A stretch of DNA of 64,000 nucleotides from Halorubrum sp. PV6 (GCF_003990725.2 NZ_CP030064.1:992001-1056000), one strand, 5' to 3'. Counted from the stretch's first letter, positions 53,827 through 63,567 are shown. Numbers and translations are program-made. Notes: generated by a model from the sequence alone, not told the origin.

Positions 53827-55011
53827 ATGAACGACGAGCCCGTGACCGCGGTGATCCTCGCCGCGGGCGAGGGCAGGCGGTTAGAGCCGCTGACGAACCG
53901 GCGACCCAAGCCGATGGTGCCCGTGGCAAACCGGCCGCTCTTGGAACACGTCGTCGAGGCCGTGGCCGGGGCGGGGATCGACCGGATCGTCCTCGTGGTC
54001 GGGTACAAGCAGGAACGCATCCGGAACCACTTCGGCGATGGCGACGACTGGGGCGTGACGATCGAGTACGTCGAGCAGTCGACGCAGCTCGGCACCGGTC
54101 ACGCGGTGTTGCAGGCCGAACCGGTCGTCGACGGTTCCTTCGTGGTGCTCAACGGTGACCGGATCGTCGATAGCGCGGCCGTCTCCGCCGTCCGCGAGCG
54201 ACTCGGCGACGGCAACGCGCAGCTGGTGACCGCGACCGCCGTGGAGTCGCCTCGCGACTACGGCGTCGTCCACCTCGACGGCGACCGCGTCACGGAGATC
54301 GACGAGAAGCCCGAGGGGCCGGTCGACACTAACCGTATCAACGCCGGCGTGTACGGCTTTTCGCCGACGGTGTTCGACGCGATCCGTGCGACGAACGTGA
54401 CGGGCGAACTCGCCATCACGGCCACGCTGAACGACCTGGCCGAGCGAGACGCGGTGACCTGCGTGGAATACGACGGGCGGTGGCTCGACGTCTCGAACCT
54501 CTGGGACGTGCTCACGGTGAACGCCGCGCTGATCCACGACACGGACCACGCTCGCGACGCGCCCGCAACAAGCCAGCGGGTGGGCGACACCGTCACCGTC
54601 GCCGACGACGTGGTGCTCGCCGGTAACGTGCGCGTCGGGTCGAACGCGACGCTGAGCGGGGCGACAGCGGTCGGCAGCAACGTCTCGATTGCGGCCAATG
54701 CTGTCGTCGAGAACAGCGTGGTGTTCCCCGACGCCGTCATCGGTCCCGGCGCGGTCGTCCGCGACGCCGTTGTCGCTGGTAACGCCCGAATCGGACCAAA
54801 CGCGACCGTCACGGGCGGGCTGTCGACGGTCGTCGTCGGCGACGCCGTCCATCGCGGCGTGACGCTCGGCGGCGTCGTCGGCGACAACAGTTCGGTCGGC
54901 GGCGGCGCGACGCTCACCGACGGCGCCGTGGTCGGCGACGACGTGCAGGCCGAGGCGGGGGTCGTGATAGACGGGCGAATCGAGCCGGGTGCCGTGGTGC
55001 GGAGGGGGTAA
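53827..55011 (+). CDS. Sugar-phosphate nucleotidyltransferase with beta-helix domain
   Basis: A 394-residue paralogue of the preceding enzyme. It has VILAAGEGRRLEPLTNRRPK and LGTGHAVLQAEP, VVLNGDRIVDSA, and a hexapeptide beta-helix (about 255-390, for example VRVGSNATLSGATAVGS). The C-terminal acetyltransferase landmarks of the GlmU-like neighbour (the RHDG and KTGIN blocks) are not seen, so it may be only a uridylyl/thymidylyltransferase for another sugar. It overlaps no gene, ends 2 nt before glmS, and has its own TATA box. The frame to 53200 is antisense-free but out of family and was rejected. Confidence 0.85.
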   Translation: MNDEPVTAVILAAGEGRRLEPLTNRRPKPMVPVANRPLLEHVVEAVAGAGIDRIVLVVGYKQERIRNHFGDGDDWGVTIEYVEQSTQLGTGHAVLQAEPVVDGSFVVLNGDRIVDSAAVSAVRERLGDGNAQLVTATAVESPRDYGVVHLDGDRVTEIDEKPEGPVDTNRINAGVYGFSPTVFDAIRATNVTGELAITATLNDLAERDAVTCVEYDGRWLDVSNLWDVLTVNAALIHDTDHARDAPATSQRVGDTVTVADDVVLAGNVRVGSNATLSGATAVGSNVSIAANAVVENSVVFPDAVIGPGAVVRDAVVAGNARIGPNATVTGGLSTVVVGDAVHRGVTLGGVVGDNSSVGGGATLTDGAVVGDDVQAEAGVVIDGRIEPGAVVRRG

Positions 55012-55013
55012 TC

Positions 55014-56879
55014 ATGTGTGGCATTATCGGGTATATCGGCGAGTTGCACGTGGCCGCCGGTGGCACAGACAGTGGGACGGCAAACGGAGGGACACCCGCG
55101 AGCGTCGGCGACATCGTTCACACCGGACTGAAAAATCTGGAATACCGCGGCTACGATTCCGCGGGCGTCGCGCTCGTTGGCGCGGAAAGCGGACTGACCG
55201 TGGCAAAGCGCTCGGGGGAAGTCGACGCGCTCACGCTGCCGGACGTACCGGACCCGACCCTCGGTGTCGGGCACACCCGCTGGAGTACGCACGGGCCACC
55301 GACGGACGCGAACGCCCACCCGCACACGGACTGCGTCGGCGACGTGGCGGTCGTTCACAACGGGATCGTCGAGAACTACGAGGCGCTCAAAGACGAGCTG
55401 TCCGACCACGAGTTCACGAGCGACACGGACACCGAGGTCATCCCGCACCTCATCGAAGAGGAGTTGGCGGCCGATCCCGACACCGACCTGCTCGACGCGG
55501 TCCGGCGCGTCGAAGACCGGTTGGAGGGGAGTTACGCGATCTGTGCCGTTCGCGAGGGCGACGACCGGATCGTCGTCGCGCGTCGCGGCAGTCCGCTCGT
55601 GTTGGGTCGCGGCGAGGACGCGGCGTTCGTCGCCAGCGACGTGACCGCATTCCTAGAACACACTCGTGATGTGACCTACCTCGAAGACGGCGACGTGGCG
55701 GCGCTTTCGCCTGACGGCGTCGAGATATTTGCACACGGGGAGCCCGTCGACCGCGAGATCGAGACAGTGACGTGGGAGGCCGACGCCGCCGAGAAGGGTG
55801 GGTACGACCACTACATGCGCAAGGAGATCCACGAACAGCCCGAGGCGCTCCGACAGACGCTCGCCGGACGGCTGGACGTGGACGCCGGAGACGTTGATCT
55901 CGATGTCTCCTTCCCGCCGGGCTTCCTTGCGGATCTCGAAGAGATTCGGATCGTCGCCTGCGGGACCTCCTACTACGCGGGGCGGTACGCGGCGCAGCTG
56001 TTCGAAGAACTCGCAGGGGTGCGCGCGACCGTCGAGATCGCGAGCGAGTACGAGTTCGGCGCGGGTCGCACCCCTGACCGGACGCTCGTCGTCGCCGTCA
56101 CCCAGAGCGGAGAGACCGCCGACACGCTCGGGGCGGTCCGGCGCGCGAACGCCGCGGGCGCGCGGACGTTCGCCGTGACGAACACTTTGGGAAGTACGGT
56201 GACGCGCGAAGTCGACGGGACGGCGTTTATCAGGGCCGGGCCGGAGATCGGCGTCGCCGCGACGAAGACGTTCGCCTCACAGGTGGCGACGCTGGCGATG
56301 CTCGCGGTGGCCGTGGGCCGCGATCGAGGGGCGTTGGCGGCGGCTGACGCGCGGTCCGTACTGGAAGATCTGCAAGGGCTGCCGGGCGCGGTCCAGCAGG
56401 TGTTAGACGAGGAACCACAGGTTCGAGAGGCCGCACAGGAGTACCAAGACAGCGAGGCGTTCTTCTTCGTCGGTCGTGCGCTGGGCGTGCCCGTGGCCTT
56501 GGAGGGTGCGCTGAAGCTCAAAGAGATTTCGTACGACCATGCCGAGGGGTTCGCGGCGGGCGAGCTGAAACACGGGCCGTTGGCGTTGGTGACGCCCGAG
56601 ACGCCCGTGCTGGCCGTGTTGACCGACGGCGCGCGGGCCGACGAGACGATGAACAACGTCACCGAGGCGCAGACGCGCGGGGCGCCGGCGCTGGGGTGTG
56701 TCTCGGCCGGTAAAGAGTACGCAACGCTGGACGCGTCGTTCGAGGTTCCCGATGTAGGTGTCGTTGAACCGCTCGTGGCCAACGTGTATCTGCAACTGTT
56801 TGCGTATCACGTGGCGAACGGGAAGGGGCGGCCGATCGATAAGCCGCGGAACTTAGCGAAGAGCGTGACGGTGGAATAG
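55014..56879 (+). CDS. glmS: Glutamine--fructose-6-phosphate aminotransferase (isomerising)
   Basis: A 621-residue GlmS. Cys2 is the N-terminal nucleophile of the glutaminase (MCGIIGYIGEL); a short insertion (about 12-30) precedes LKNLEYRGYDSAG. The glutaminase has VGHTRWSTHGPP and AVVHNGIVENYE. Two SIS domains follow (VACGTSYYAGRYAAQLFEEL, VTQSGETADTLGA, FVGRALGVPVALEGALKLKE) and the family's C-terminal signature KPRNLAKSVTVE is complete. It makes glucosamine-6-P from fructose-6-P and glutamine, the entry to UDP-GlcNAc. It starts 2 nt after the nucleotidyltransferase gene, so they are cotranscribed. Confidence 0.95.
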   Translation: MCGIIGYIGELHVAAGGTDSGTANGGTPASVGDIVHTGLKNLEYRGYDSAGVALVGAESGLTVAKRSGEVDALTLPDVPDPTLGVGHTRWSTHGPPTDANAHPHTDCVGDVAVVHNGIVENYEALKDELSDHEFTSDTDTEVIPHLIEEELAADPDTDLLDAVRRVEDRLEGSYAICAVREGDDRIVVARRGSPLVLGRGEDAAFVASDVTAFLEHTRDVTYLEDGDVAALSPDGVEIFAHGEPVDREIETVTWEADAAEKGGYDHYMRKEIHEQPEALRQTLAGRLDVDAGDVDLDVSFPPGFLADLEEIRIVACGTSYYAGRYAAQLFEELAGVRATVEIASEYEFGAGRTPDRTLVVAVTQSGETADTLGAVRRANAAGARTFAVTNTLGSTVTREVDGTAFIRAGPEIGVAATKTFASQVATLAMLAVAVGRDRGALAAADARSVLEDLQGLPGAVQQVLDEEPQVREAAQEYQDSEAFFFVGRALGVPVALEGALKLKEISYDHAEGFAAGELKHGPLALVTPETPVLAVLTDGARADETMNNVTEAQTRGAPALGCVSAGKEYATLDASFEVPDVGVVEPLVANVYLQLFAYHVANGKGRPIDKPRNLAKSVTVE

Positions 56880-57106
56880 GTCCGTATCCCTAGGTGGTCA
56901 GTGGAGGCTGCCTTCAGGAACACACGGACGAAACGTACTCTCTGTAGCGGAGACGAAGGGCACGCTCGCGTTATCCGACTCGTGAGTGGCAGCGATATCG
57001 TTGTACTCACACACCCCTCATTTCGTCTGTTCTTGCTCAGTCGTCAGGGTCGGTATCTTGGCGTTTCTGTGGCCCCTCGTTTTGTCTGTTCGTTCAGGGG
57101 AACTGG
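56880..57106. repeat. Intergenic region with two origin-box repeats
   Basis: Downstream of orc1 are two copies of the origin repeat: ACACCCCTCATTTCGTCTGTT (57011-57031) and GCCCCTCGTTTTGTCTGTT (57072-57090), in the same orientation as the copy at 58633. No gene is present. Confidence 0.65.
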
Positions 57107-58303
57107 CTACGGCTGCTTCTCGATCAATTCGCGCGTTTCCAGAATGATCTCAGGATCCAACGCGAGTTCGTATCGATAGTGGACACCGCCTGCGCGCCCC
57201 TCATTCTGTTCGGATCGTTCGAGGAACCCGAGCATGGTGAGATCGGCGAGATGGTTCTGGATACTTTTCAGGGTGGTCAGCGGATCGTGGCCCCAGTTTC
57301 GCGCGACGCGCTCGTAGACGGTCTGAATCTCCTTCGATCGCGCAGGGACGTTGCCGTTCGCCTCGATCCGCGCAAGAGACTCCAAAATGAGCTGTCCGTG
57401 CATGGTCTGATCACGCAGTTTGTCCTGGACGCGACCTCGCTGAACACGTGCCGCGGCCACTTCGATATGGTCGTCAGTGATCGCTGCCGCTCCCTGTTCT
57501 TCGGCAACGTCGCCGCCCTCCCGGAGGAGATCTATCGCCTGTCGTGCGCTTCCGGTGTCTTTCGCCGCCTTAGCGGCTGCAAGCCTAATCGCGGAGTCTT
57601 GGTAAGCATTGTCGACGAGCGCCTTCTTGGCTCTGGTAGTGAGGATTGACTGCAGTTCGTCTGCGTCGTACGGCGAAAAGGCCAGCTCCTTCTCCATGAG
57701 CGTGTCCTTGACTTTCGGGCTCAGCGACGAGCGAAACGTGTGGTTGTTGCTGATTCCGATCACGCCAACGCGTGCCGCGTCAAGGTGCCCATTTGCCCGT
57801 GCACGGGGGAGTTCGTACAGCAGCGAATCGGGATCGGAAAGGTGGTCGATCTCGTCGAGAATGAACAGAAAGGTACCGCCGAGAGCCTCCATCTCGTCGT
57901 ACAGCGTTTCTAGGGCGTGTGACGTTGATAGACCGGTTTCCGGAAACGTCTCTTCCTCATCGCCACGGATGCTATTTATAAGCGATCGTACGGTCCTATA
58001 GACACTGTCGTCGTTGCAGTTCCGGAAATGGACGTGGAGTTCCTCGGCGTCTTCCCGTCGGTTCACTTCCTGCTGGAGCGCACTCATCATGTACTCCGTG
58101 ACGGCCGTCTTTCCGACTCCGGTCTTTCCGTAGATGAATACGTTTGCGGGGTTTCGGCCGAAGAGAACGTCTTTGAGCGCCGATCGGTATGCGTCGATCT
58201 CGTCGTCCCGTTCAACGATTACATCCGGGCGATACTCCTCCGAGAGTATTGATTTGTCCGCGAAGAGTGTTTCAGTTATCTCCGTGAAAAGTTCTTCAGA
58301 CAT
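57107..58303 (-). CDS. orc1: Orc1/Cdc6 replication initiator
   Basis: A 398-residue archaeal Orc1/Cdc6. Walker A is IYGKTGVGKTAVTEYMM (about residue 58), Walker B is FLFILDEIDHL, sensor regions include VGVIGISNNHTFRSSLSPKV, and a C-terminal winged helix covers the last 90 residues (TVYERVARNWGHDPLTTLKS, LADLTMLGFLER). It binds origin boxes and loads the MCM helicase. The ATG at 58303 (MSEELFTEITETL) is favoured over 58327. The adjacent repeat cluster strongly suggests it serves the origin immediately upstream. It lacks nothing essential. Confidence 0.93.
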   Translation of the reverse strand: MSEELFTEITETLFADKSILSEEYRPDVIVERDDEIDAYRSALKDVLFGRNPANVFIYGKTGVGKTAVTEYMMSALQQEVNRREDAEELHVHFRNCNDDSVYRTVRSLINSIRGDEEETFPETGLSTSHALETLYDEMEALGGTFLFILDEIDHLSDPDSLLYELPRARANGHLDAARVGVIGISNNHTFRSSLSPKVKDTLMEKELAFSPYDADELQSILTTRAKKALVDNAYQDSAIRLAAAKAAKDTGSARQAIDLLREGGDVAEEQGAAAITDDHIEVAAARVQRGRVQDKLRDQTMHGQLILESLARIEANGNVPARSKEIQTVYERVARNWGHDPLTTLKSIQNHLADLTMLGFLERSEQNEGRAGGVHYRYELALDPEIILETRELIEKQP

Positions 58304-58807
58304 CGTTGATACTCCGATGAACACCACTTGGTGACTTAACTGTACTGTTCGTCTGTTTCTTATGCTTCGCCTGTTTGATTACTCTAATCGACCAGGAGGT
58401 CCACACCCGAATGTGTCCGGCAGAACAGACGAAATGAGGGGTGTGACTGCCGGTTGATCGTTCTACACTCCGTGCTCCTACCGGGAGAACAGACGAAACG
58501 AGGGGTGTCAGATCGACAGTCTCTGCCTCCGTCCATCCTGCAGACAACAGACGAAATGAGGGGTCACCCACCTCAGCAGCAGATCAGTCCGATTTCGTAT
58601 CTTTCCGAACGCGATCGGCTCGCCGGCGCGAAACACCCCTCGTTTCGTCTGTTCCTGTTCAGTTATTGGAGCCTCAGCAGACAATAGATACTCTTCCGCA
58701 CATCGTGTTCCAGTCGTCGCTGAGGGGTCGGGCATGAGCGGGCCGAAGTCAATTATCAACGACTAGCGCTCCCAGACGGTCAGCGATCGCGCTGTTGGTT
58801 CCGGGTC
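58304..58807. other. Putative replication origin with ORB-like repeats
   Basis: Four 19-21-bp repeats lie upstream of orc1: AACAGACGAAATGAGGGGTGT (58424-58444), AACAGACGAAACGAGGGGTGT (58488-58508), AACAGACGAAATGAGGGGT (58546-58564), and an inverted copy ACACCCCTCGTTTCGTCTGTT (58633-58653). The G-run at one edge and opposed orientation are typical of archaeal origin-recognition boxes. The AT-rich stretch 58330-58390 next to orc1 may be the unwinding element. The boxes are distinct in sequence and presumably specific to this Orc1. Confidence 0.8.
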
Positions 58808-59540
58808 TCACCCGTCCGCTTCCGTCGTCAGTTCCGCTCGTAGTTCGGACGCCGCTCGCTCGAACTGGTCGGCACAATATGGCGTTCCTGACTCTATTCG
58901 CTCCTTGAGGAAGCCGACGGCGTCCGTGGCTCCACCGGCCTTGCGGTCCGCGGTCGCGGCGCACACGACGTAGCCGTCGAGGACCCGCGCGAATGCCTGT
59001 GAGAAGTGGTCGTACGCGCCGTCGACGCGCTCCATGTTGTCGTCGAGCGACTCAACGAACGCCCGGTAGACGGTCGCTGCCGACGCGTCTCGGCCTTGTT
59101 CGCGGTACTCGTCCGCGAGGTCGAACCACTGCGTGAACTCGATCGGCTCGAAGACGACGTAGTACTCGGGGTTCGTCTCCTCGAACCGCCGGTCGATAGC
59201 GGCGCGCAACTCGTTGACCGACCGCGTCGAGCACTCACCGGACCGGGCGAAGAACCGCTCACGGGGGATAGTGCCGGTCGCCAACCCGTCGCGAAGGAAC
59301 GCCCGGAGATCGTCGTGGTCTGCGGTGTCGAGCCCGATTGCCCTCGTCCGGCGGGAACTCGTCGACACACCGAAGCAGCACGGCGACAGCATGCTTGCAC
59401 GCGCCTGGGCCGTCGTACGGGCAGGTACACCACGGGTCGAACCCGTCGGCCAGAAGATTGACGCGAACGTCGTACTGGCGGCTGCCGCTCACAACGGCGG
59501 TTACCCGTCACGCACCAGTGCTCACAGGACAGTCAATAGC
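58808..59540 (-). pseudogene. SWIM zinc-finger protein gene with frameshifts
   Basis: The reverse strand first encodes RVTAVVSGSRQYDVRV, then FDPWCTCPYDGPGACKHAVA and CVDEFPPDEG (59343-59510), a SWIM zinc finger (CxCx-n-CxH). A frameshift near 59340 leads to LDTADHDDLRAFLRDGLATG and about 180 further residues to 58808. A second shift and stop lie near 59507, where LVRDG meets RVTAVV. The original N terminus is not found. Haloarchaeal SWIM proteins are DNA/protein-binding factors of unclear role. It is most likely inactive. Confidence 0.75.
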
Positions 59541-59577
59541 GAGAAAAATCAGCGATGAGCTACAATCACCCACTCTG

Positions 59578-59709
59578 ACCGGAGCTGTGAACTTGGCAGG
59601 GAATCGGTGGCTTGGCTTCGCCGCTCAAGCGCGGTCGTGGTTTCATAAGTTCCGCGACATCGCACTGGTGTAGGTCGTCGATAACATCAAACTCTTTGTC
59701 ACACAGTGA
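59578..59709 (+). pseudogene. C-terminal fragment of an IS5-family (ISH11-like) transposase
   Basis: The frame reads AGNRWLGFAAQARSWFHKFR, then DIALV, a stop, and VVDNIKLFVTQ up to the TGA at 59707-59709. This matches the end of the haloarchaeal IS5-group transposase (RSLGYAVRARSWFREFREIA), with the catalytic Glu replaced or lost. Its N-terminal counterpart is at 35290-35658. Confidence 0.7.
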
Positions 59710-61870
59710 ACCTTTCCACCTTATCGCGATCTACCACAGTCCTACTGACGTTGTCTCCGACAGCAATTATGATCTACACAGACAAACTGATTGACCAACT
59801 CAGATCAATTTATACGAACTATTCTCTGTTTTAATCTTGCCAAATTATCTAGACAGACTGTTGGAGGGTCCGGTTTGTCTGCTGTTTGGCCTGTATTGTC
59901 TCATCAAGAACACGCCACTGTCACCTGAGCCAGATTACACGGTGCATGGCTACAGTGCCGTCGCATGAGCGAGCATTGGGTAGTGAGCGAGCAGTCGGAC
60001 ACCACCATTGCTGTGACTGGAGGTGTTGTCTGGTTCCAGTAGTGACACTGTCGGACCGGTGCACAGTGGCCGTGGGTGTCTGTGTACGAGGGTCTGCGAT
60101 GGGACATCGTGGCCATCTCTCATCACAAGACGGTGCCGAGTGTAAGCGTATTGGCGTCACACACTGGTCCGGCTGAGAGACCGTTCGCCATCGTCAGTAT
60201 CGCTCTGTGTCGGCTCTGAGGCGTCGACGGACCGAACAGGCCGGGTGTCGCGGGTCGTTCTGTGCGTCCAGGCGTCAGTGTGGGGTGTCGTAACCAACGA
60301 TGGTTGTGAGACAGACGGCCGCGAACCCAAGCAGTAGAACACGGTGAGGGTGTCGTCCGGCATGGCGAGCCATCCCGCATTCGGCAACACACCTGACGAC
60401 GCGTGATGACGTAGCGTACGAACGCTGCTGTTACACGCGCATCGTTGGGTGGGCACCCGACGCGCTCTGGACTGCCGTCGCGCTCGTCGACGTCGAGACG
60501 ACTGTACAGCCCACGCATAGCCAGAGAGAAAAATGGACACGGTGTGTCCGTCGAGACCGACGGATGTCTTCTCCCGGCATCCGTGTGCGGTGAGAGCGTG
60601 GATAGTGGCGCCCGATGTGTTAAATTACCCAGCGACTCGTCGGCTCGGCGTGATCGATGCCGATGCACCGGCAGTGACACTGACGCGATCTATGAGCCAA
60701 GACTGGCTGGCCACGAGGGATCCACTGTGCAGTGACACGGTGCAGTCGGTGTGGCCGGCTGACCCCTGTGTGTGATCGCGTCAGCGTGAGAGTGCCCGAT
60801 GTCGCACAGCCTGTGGATCGACGACTCAGCGGTCCACACGGGCGCGCTGGCGAGTGGCGTCCATGATCGCTGGCCAGCGCGCTCAGCGTCGTGAGAGCAC
60901 CTGTTGGTTCACAGCTACTCTCACGCCGTCTCATTATGTGGGCGCCGTCACACATTTGACCACAAGTCACTGGTCGATAACCCGTGGTGCGTGGCGGCGT
61001 CGGCGACCCGCTTGCAAGCGGACCACCACAGTGTTTGTCTGTGGTGGCTGACGGGCGTACAGCACTGTAGCGCATCTCTCTGCGTCTCTGCGTGGCTTTA
61101 CGGGTCTGTCTCCAGCGTGGCCACACTGGACGCAACTGACTGGTCACGACCAGCGGGCCATCACGAACGGAGACACGGTGACGCGACTGTTGTCTTGCAG
61201 CAGTGGCTTCCCGTGACTCACGCAACCGTCGATACCGTGAGCGGTGTGTCTCACACAGACAGACGGGTCTCGCTGGCTGTCTCACGGCTGGCAGCGTTGA
61301 TGACGCTGGACGGTGCGGAGGAACAGCCCCCAGGTCCGACGCCACAGGGTTGTGAGGGTATGGAGTTCGCGACTCCCGTCGCTATCTCTATCAGGTGTGT
61401 CTCCCGCGCAGTGGACACGGACAGTATCGATAGACAGTGATCGGCCGCAACAAACCGTCTACAGCCGGAGTATCGGTTTGTCTGTATGGCGACTCCGACA
61501 GCGAGGTGTCCACCGGATGGCTGTGAGGTGGGATCGCTGGGCCATGTGGGGCAGCTGCGGGAGCTGTCCCCTGAGTTGTCCCTTGCGGAGGCGGTCCGCT
61601 GATCTCTCTCATGCAGATCTGTGGGAGGTGACTGACCGGTGGACACAAACCGGTCGATGGCCATCCTCCGGTGGCTGTCTCAGTCGGGGCTATTCCGACG
61701 GTCCGTACAGCGACAGTCCCACAGTCCGGCTGGCCCCCACCGGGGACGACACCACAGCGACAGGAAGACTCTGAGATAACTACTGCAGTGACACACATCG
61801 CGAACCCACCCTAGTTGAACCGGGACGAAGGCGGGCACATATGTCGGTCTCGCTGTACCGCGGCGGCTGC
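59710..61870. other. 2.2-kb region without a convincing gene
   Basis: Many overlapping frames of 60-240 codons occur on both strands, but none has recognisable motifs, acidic haloarchaeal composition or a promoter. Sequence words rich in GTGTG/CACAC and CTGTC recur, and predicted proteins have unusual Cys, His, Arg and Trp content. It could be decayed plasmid or virus DNA, or a non-coding region. Two of the longest frames (60620-61345 reverse, 60904-61440 forward) overlap each other, so at most one can be real. Confidence 0.5.
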
Positions 61871-62911
61871 TCAGGGGTGCTCGACGGCGGTTGTGTCGGG
61901 ACAGGGATCGGTGACTGTCGAGTAGGTTGTAGCAGTTTCAATCCATTCGATGGCTGTTGTGGTGTGGTCAGCGGAGACTTTGTCGGCGAGTTCGAGCCGT
62001 GCCAGTGCGGCCGCAACTTTCGGAACCGTTTCGATTGGAGAAGGTGATCCAGGTGGCGTCCACGCGGGACCCGCGTCAGCTGCCTGTTTGTACTGACTCC
62101 ATCGCTCTTTGGCGGCGCTGGTGACTGTCAGGGTTGTCTCCTGCACTGCCGTTAGATACGCATCAAGCCTTGCTGTCGGAACTGGGCGACAGTCTGCTGG
62201 GGCTGGGTTAGCGGCTGTCTGATCGGTCGGCTGCGCTTCGTCGGCAGCTGCGGCGTCGAGGTCGACGACGAAATCGAGACACGCCGCAAGGTGTGGATCG
62301 AACGGCGCCTGATCACTAGCTGCGCGTGTGTGGGTAACGGCCACAGCGCCGGTTGACGACTGTGTGGTATACTGTGTCTCACTGGTAACCGCCACCTCAC
62401 CGGTGGTGAGTGCCCGTCTGATCGTCATGTGCAGGTCGGCGGTGGCGTGTGCAATCGCGTCATAGATGGTGAGTCGCACCTCGGTATCGACCTGTGGCCC
62501 CTGCTGGAGTGGCTCGCCAACGGCATGAGCTCTCGTTGCGGCTTCACACCCGAGGGTGGCAATCTGTCCACACGTCTCACGCACGTGTCGACACAGCGAC
62601 GCCGTTGATGTCGGGACAGTCGCTGTGTAGCCAACCTGCAGTTCCTCTCGTGACATGTCGATGCTTGACCGGCCAGCACTGGCAAGTTGGAGCGCAACGG
62701 CTTCGCCGGCAGTAGAAGCCATTCCTGGTGGCGTTAGTGTCGCTGCTAGCCGACGGAAGATCTGTGGATCGGCTGCGAGTTCCGCGACCGCATCAGATGG
62801 GTCCATATGTACTGGCTCGGCCGTGTTGGTGTTATCTGCAGCGACTACAATGAGGCGTGTTGACACGGGTTCCGTCAATGGTGATGCTCCCGGGAGCATG
62901 ACGTATGGCAC
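61871..62911 (-). CDS. Hypothetical accessory protein
   Basis: A 346-residue Ala/Thr-rich protein, possibly from the GTG at 62911 or from the ATG at 62806 (MDPSDAVAELAADPQIFRRL). It has a helical middle (SLCRHVRETCGQIATLGCEA, TIYDAIAHATADLHMTIRRA) and a low-complexity Asp/Ala/Thr linker before a helical C terminus. No family was recognised. It is divergent from the two small genes at 62988-63567 over a short shared promoter region near a CATAAAC box (62941-62946). Confidence 0.55.
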   Translation of the reverse strand: MPYVMLPGASPLTEPVSTRLIVVAADNTNTAEPVHMDPSDAVAELAADPQIFRRLAATLTPPGMASTAGEAVALQLASAGRSSIDMSREELQVGYTATVPTSTASLCRHVRETCGQIATLGCEAATRAHAVGEPLQQGPQVDTEVRLTIYDAIAHATADLHMTIRRALTTGEVAVTSETQYTTQSSTGAVAVTHTRAASDQAPFDPHLAACLDFVVDLDAAAADEAQPTDQTAANPAPADCRPVPTARLDAYLTAVQETTLTVTSAAKERWSQYKQAADAGPAWTPPGSPSPIETVPKVAAALARLELADKVSADHTTTAIEWIETATTYSTVTDPCPDTTAVEHP

Positions 62912-62987
62912 CGATCGTGTCGAATTCCATCGGTCAGCTGTTTATGTGCCTGAATGGGTGCGGTCGTGTTCACTCGACCGTGTTGTC

Positions 62988-63236
62988 ATGACGAAGAAGA
63001 CTTCCGTTGACGAGATCGCATTGCCCGACGAACTGTCACACCCTCCGGGAGTGCCCACACTGGACGACGCCACCAGATTCACGCCCGAACACGCGCCCCA
63101 CCGGCGTGTCGAGTACGAGCGGCGCGTCGACGCCGACGGCTGGGTTGATCCCGCCGCCGAGCGGACTGAACAGCCACCCGCTACGGACGCTGCATCGGCG
63201 CTGTCAGCATGGTCTGGTGGTGACTCCGATGCGTAA
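62988..63236 (+). CDS. Small hypothetical protein
   Basis: An 82-residue acidic protein starting MTKKTSVDEIALPDELSHPP, with RRVEYERRVDADGWVDPAAE in the middle and an Ala/Ser/Asp tail. No family was recognised. Its stop overlaps the ATG of the next gene by 8 nt, indicating translational coupling. It is divergent from 61871-62911. Confidence 0.6.
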   Translation: MTKKTSVDEIALPDELSHPPGVPTLDDATRFTPEHAPHRRVEYERRVDADGWVDPAAERTEQPPATDAASALSAWSGGDSDA

Positions 63237-63567
63237 GGCCGTCCCCGAGAGACGGCGGGTGTGTGCGCTGGTGCGTCACCCGCGTCGTCGCGCCCTCCTG
63301 TTGGTGGTTGCGATCGCACCCGACCATGGAGTTCCCTTGCAGACTGCTGTAGAACTGATCCGGACTCTCGAAATTGGTGTGACACCACAGGGAATCGAAC
63401 AGCAATCCGTGCAAATACTCGAGCACACACTCGAACAGACGCATCTGCCGGCGCTTGCAGCCATGGGGCTCGTTACCGTCACCGACACAGGCCACATTCA
63501 GGCTGGGTCTCGGTTTGCGATGGGTCTCCGGTTCCTTGTGACGACCCGGACGGTGTCCAGCAATTGA
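63229..63567 (+). CDS. Winged-helix protein, DUF7344-like
   Basis: A 112-residue protein. ALVRHPRRRALLLVVAIAPD followed by a middle helix pair and HTLEQTHLPALAAMGLVTVT matches the haloarchaeal DUF7344 winged-helix pattern (LxxxRRRxxL, then LHHTHLPKLxxxGLVxxD). It probably binds DNA and may regulate this accessory cluster. It is coupled to the 82-residue gene upstream by an 8-nt overlap. Start MRKAVPERRR at 63229. Confidence 0.65.
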   Translation: MRKAVPERRRVCALVRHPRRRALLLVVAIAPDHGVPLQTAVELIRTLEIGVTPQGIEQQSVQILEHTLEQTHLPALAAMGLVTVTDTGHIQAGSRFAMGLRFLVTTRTVSSN

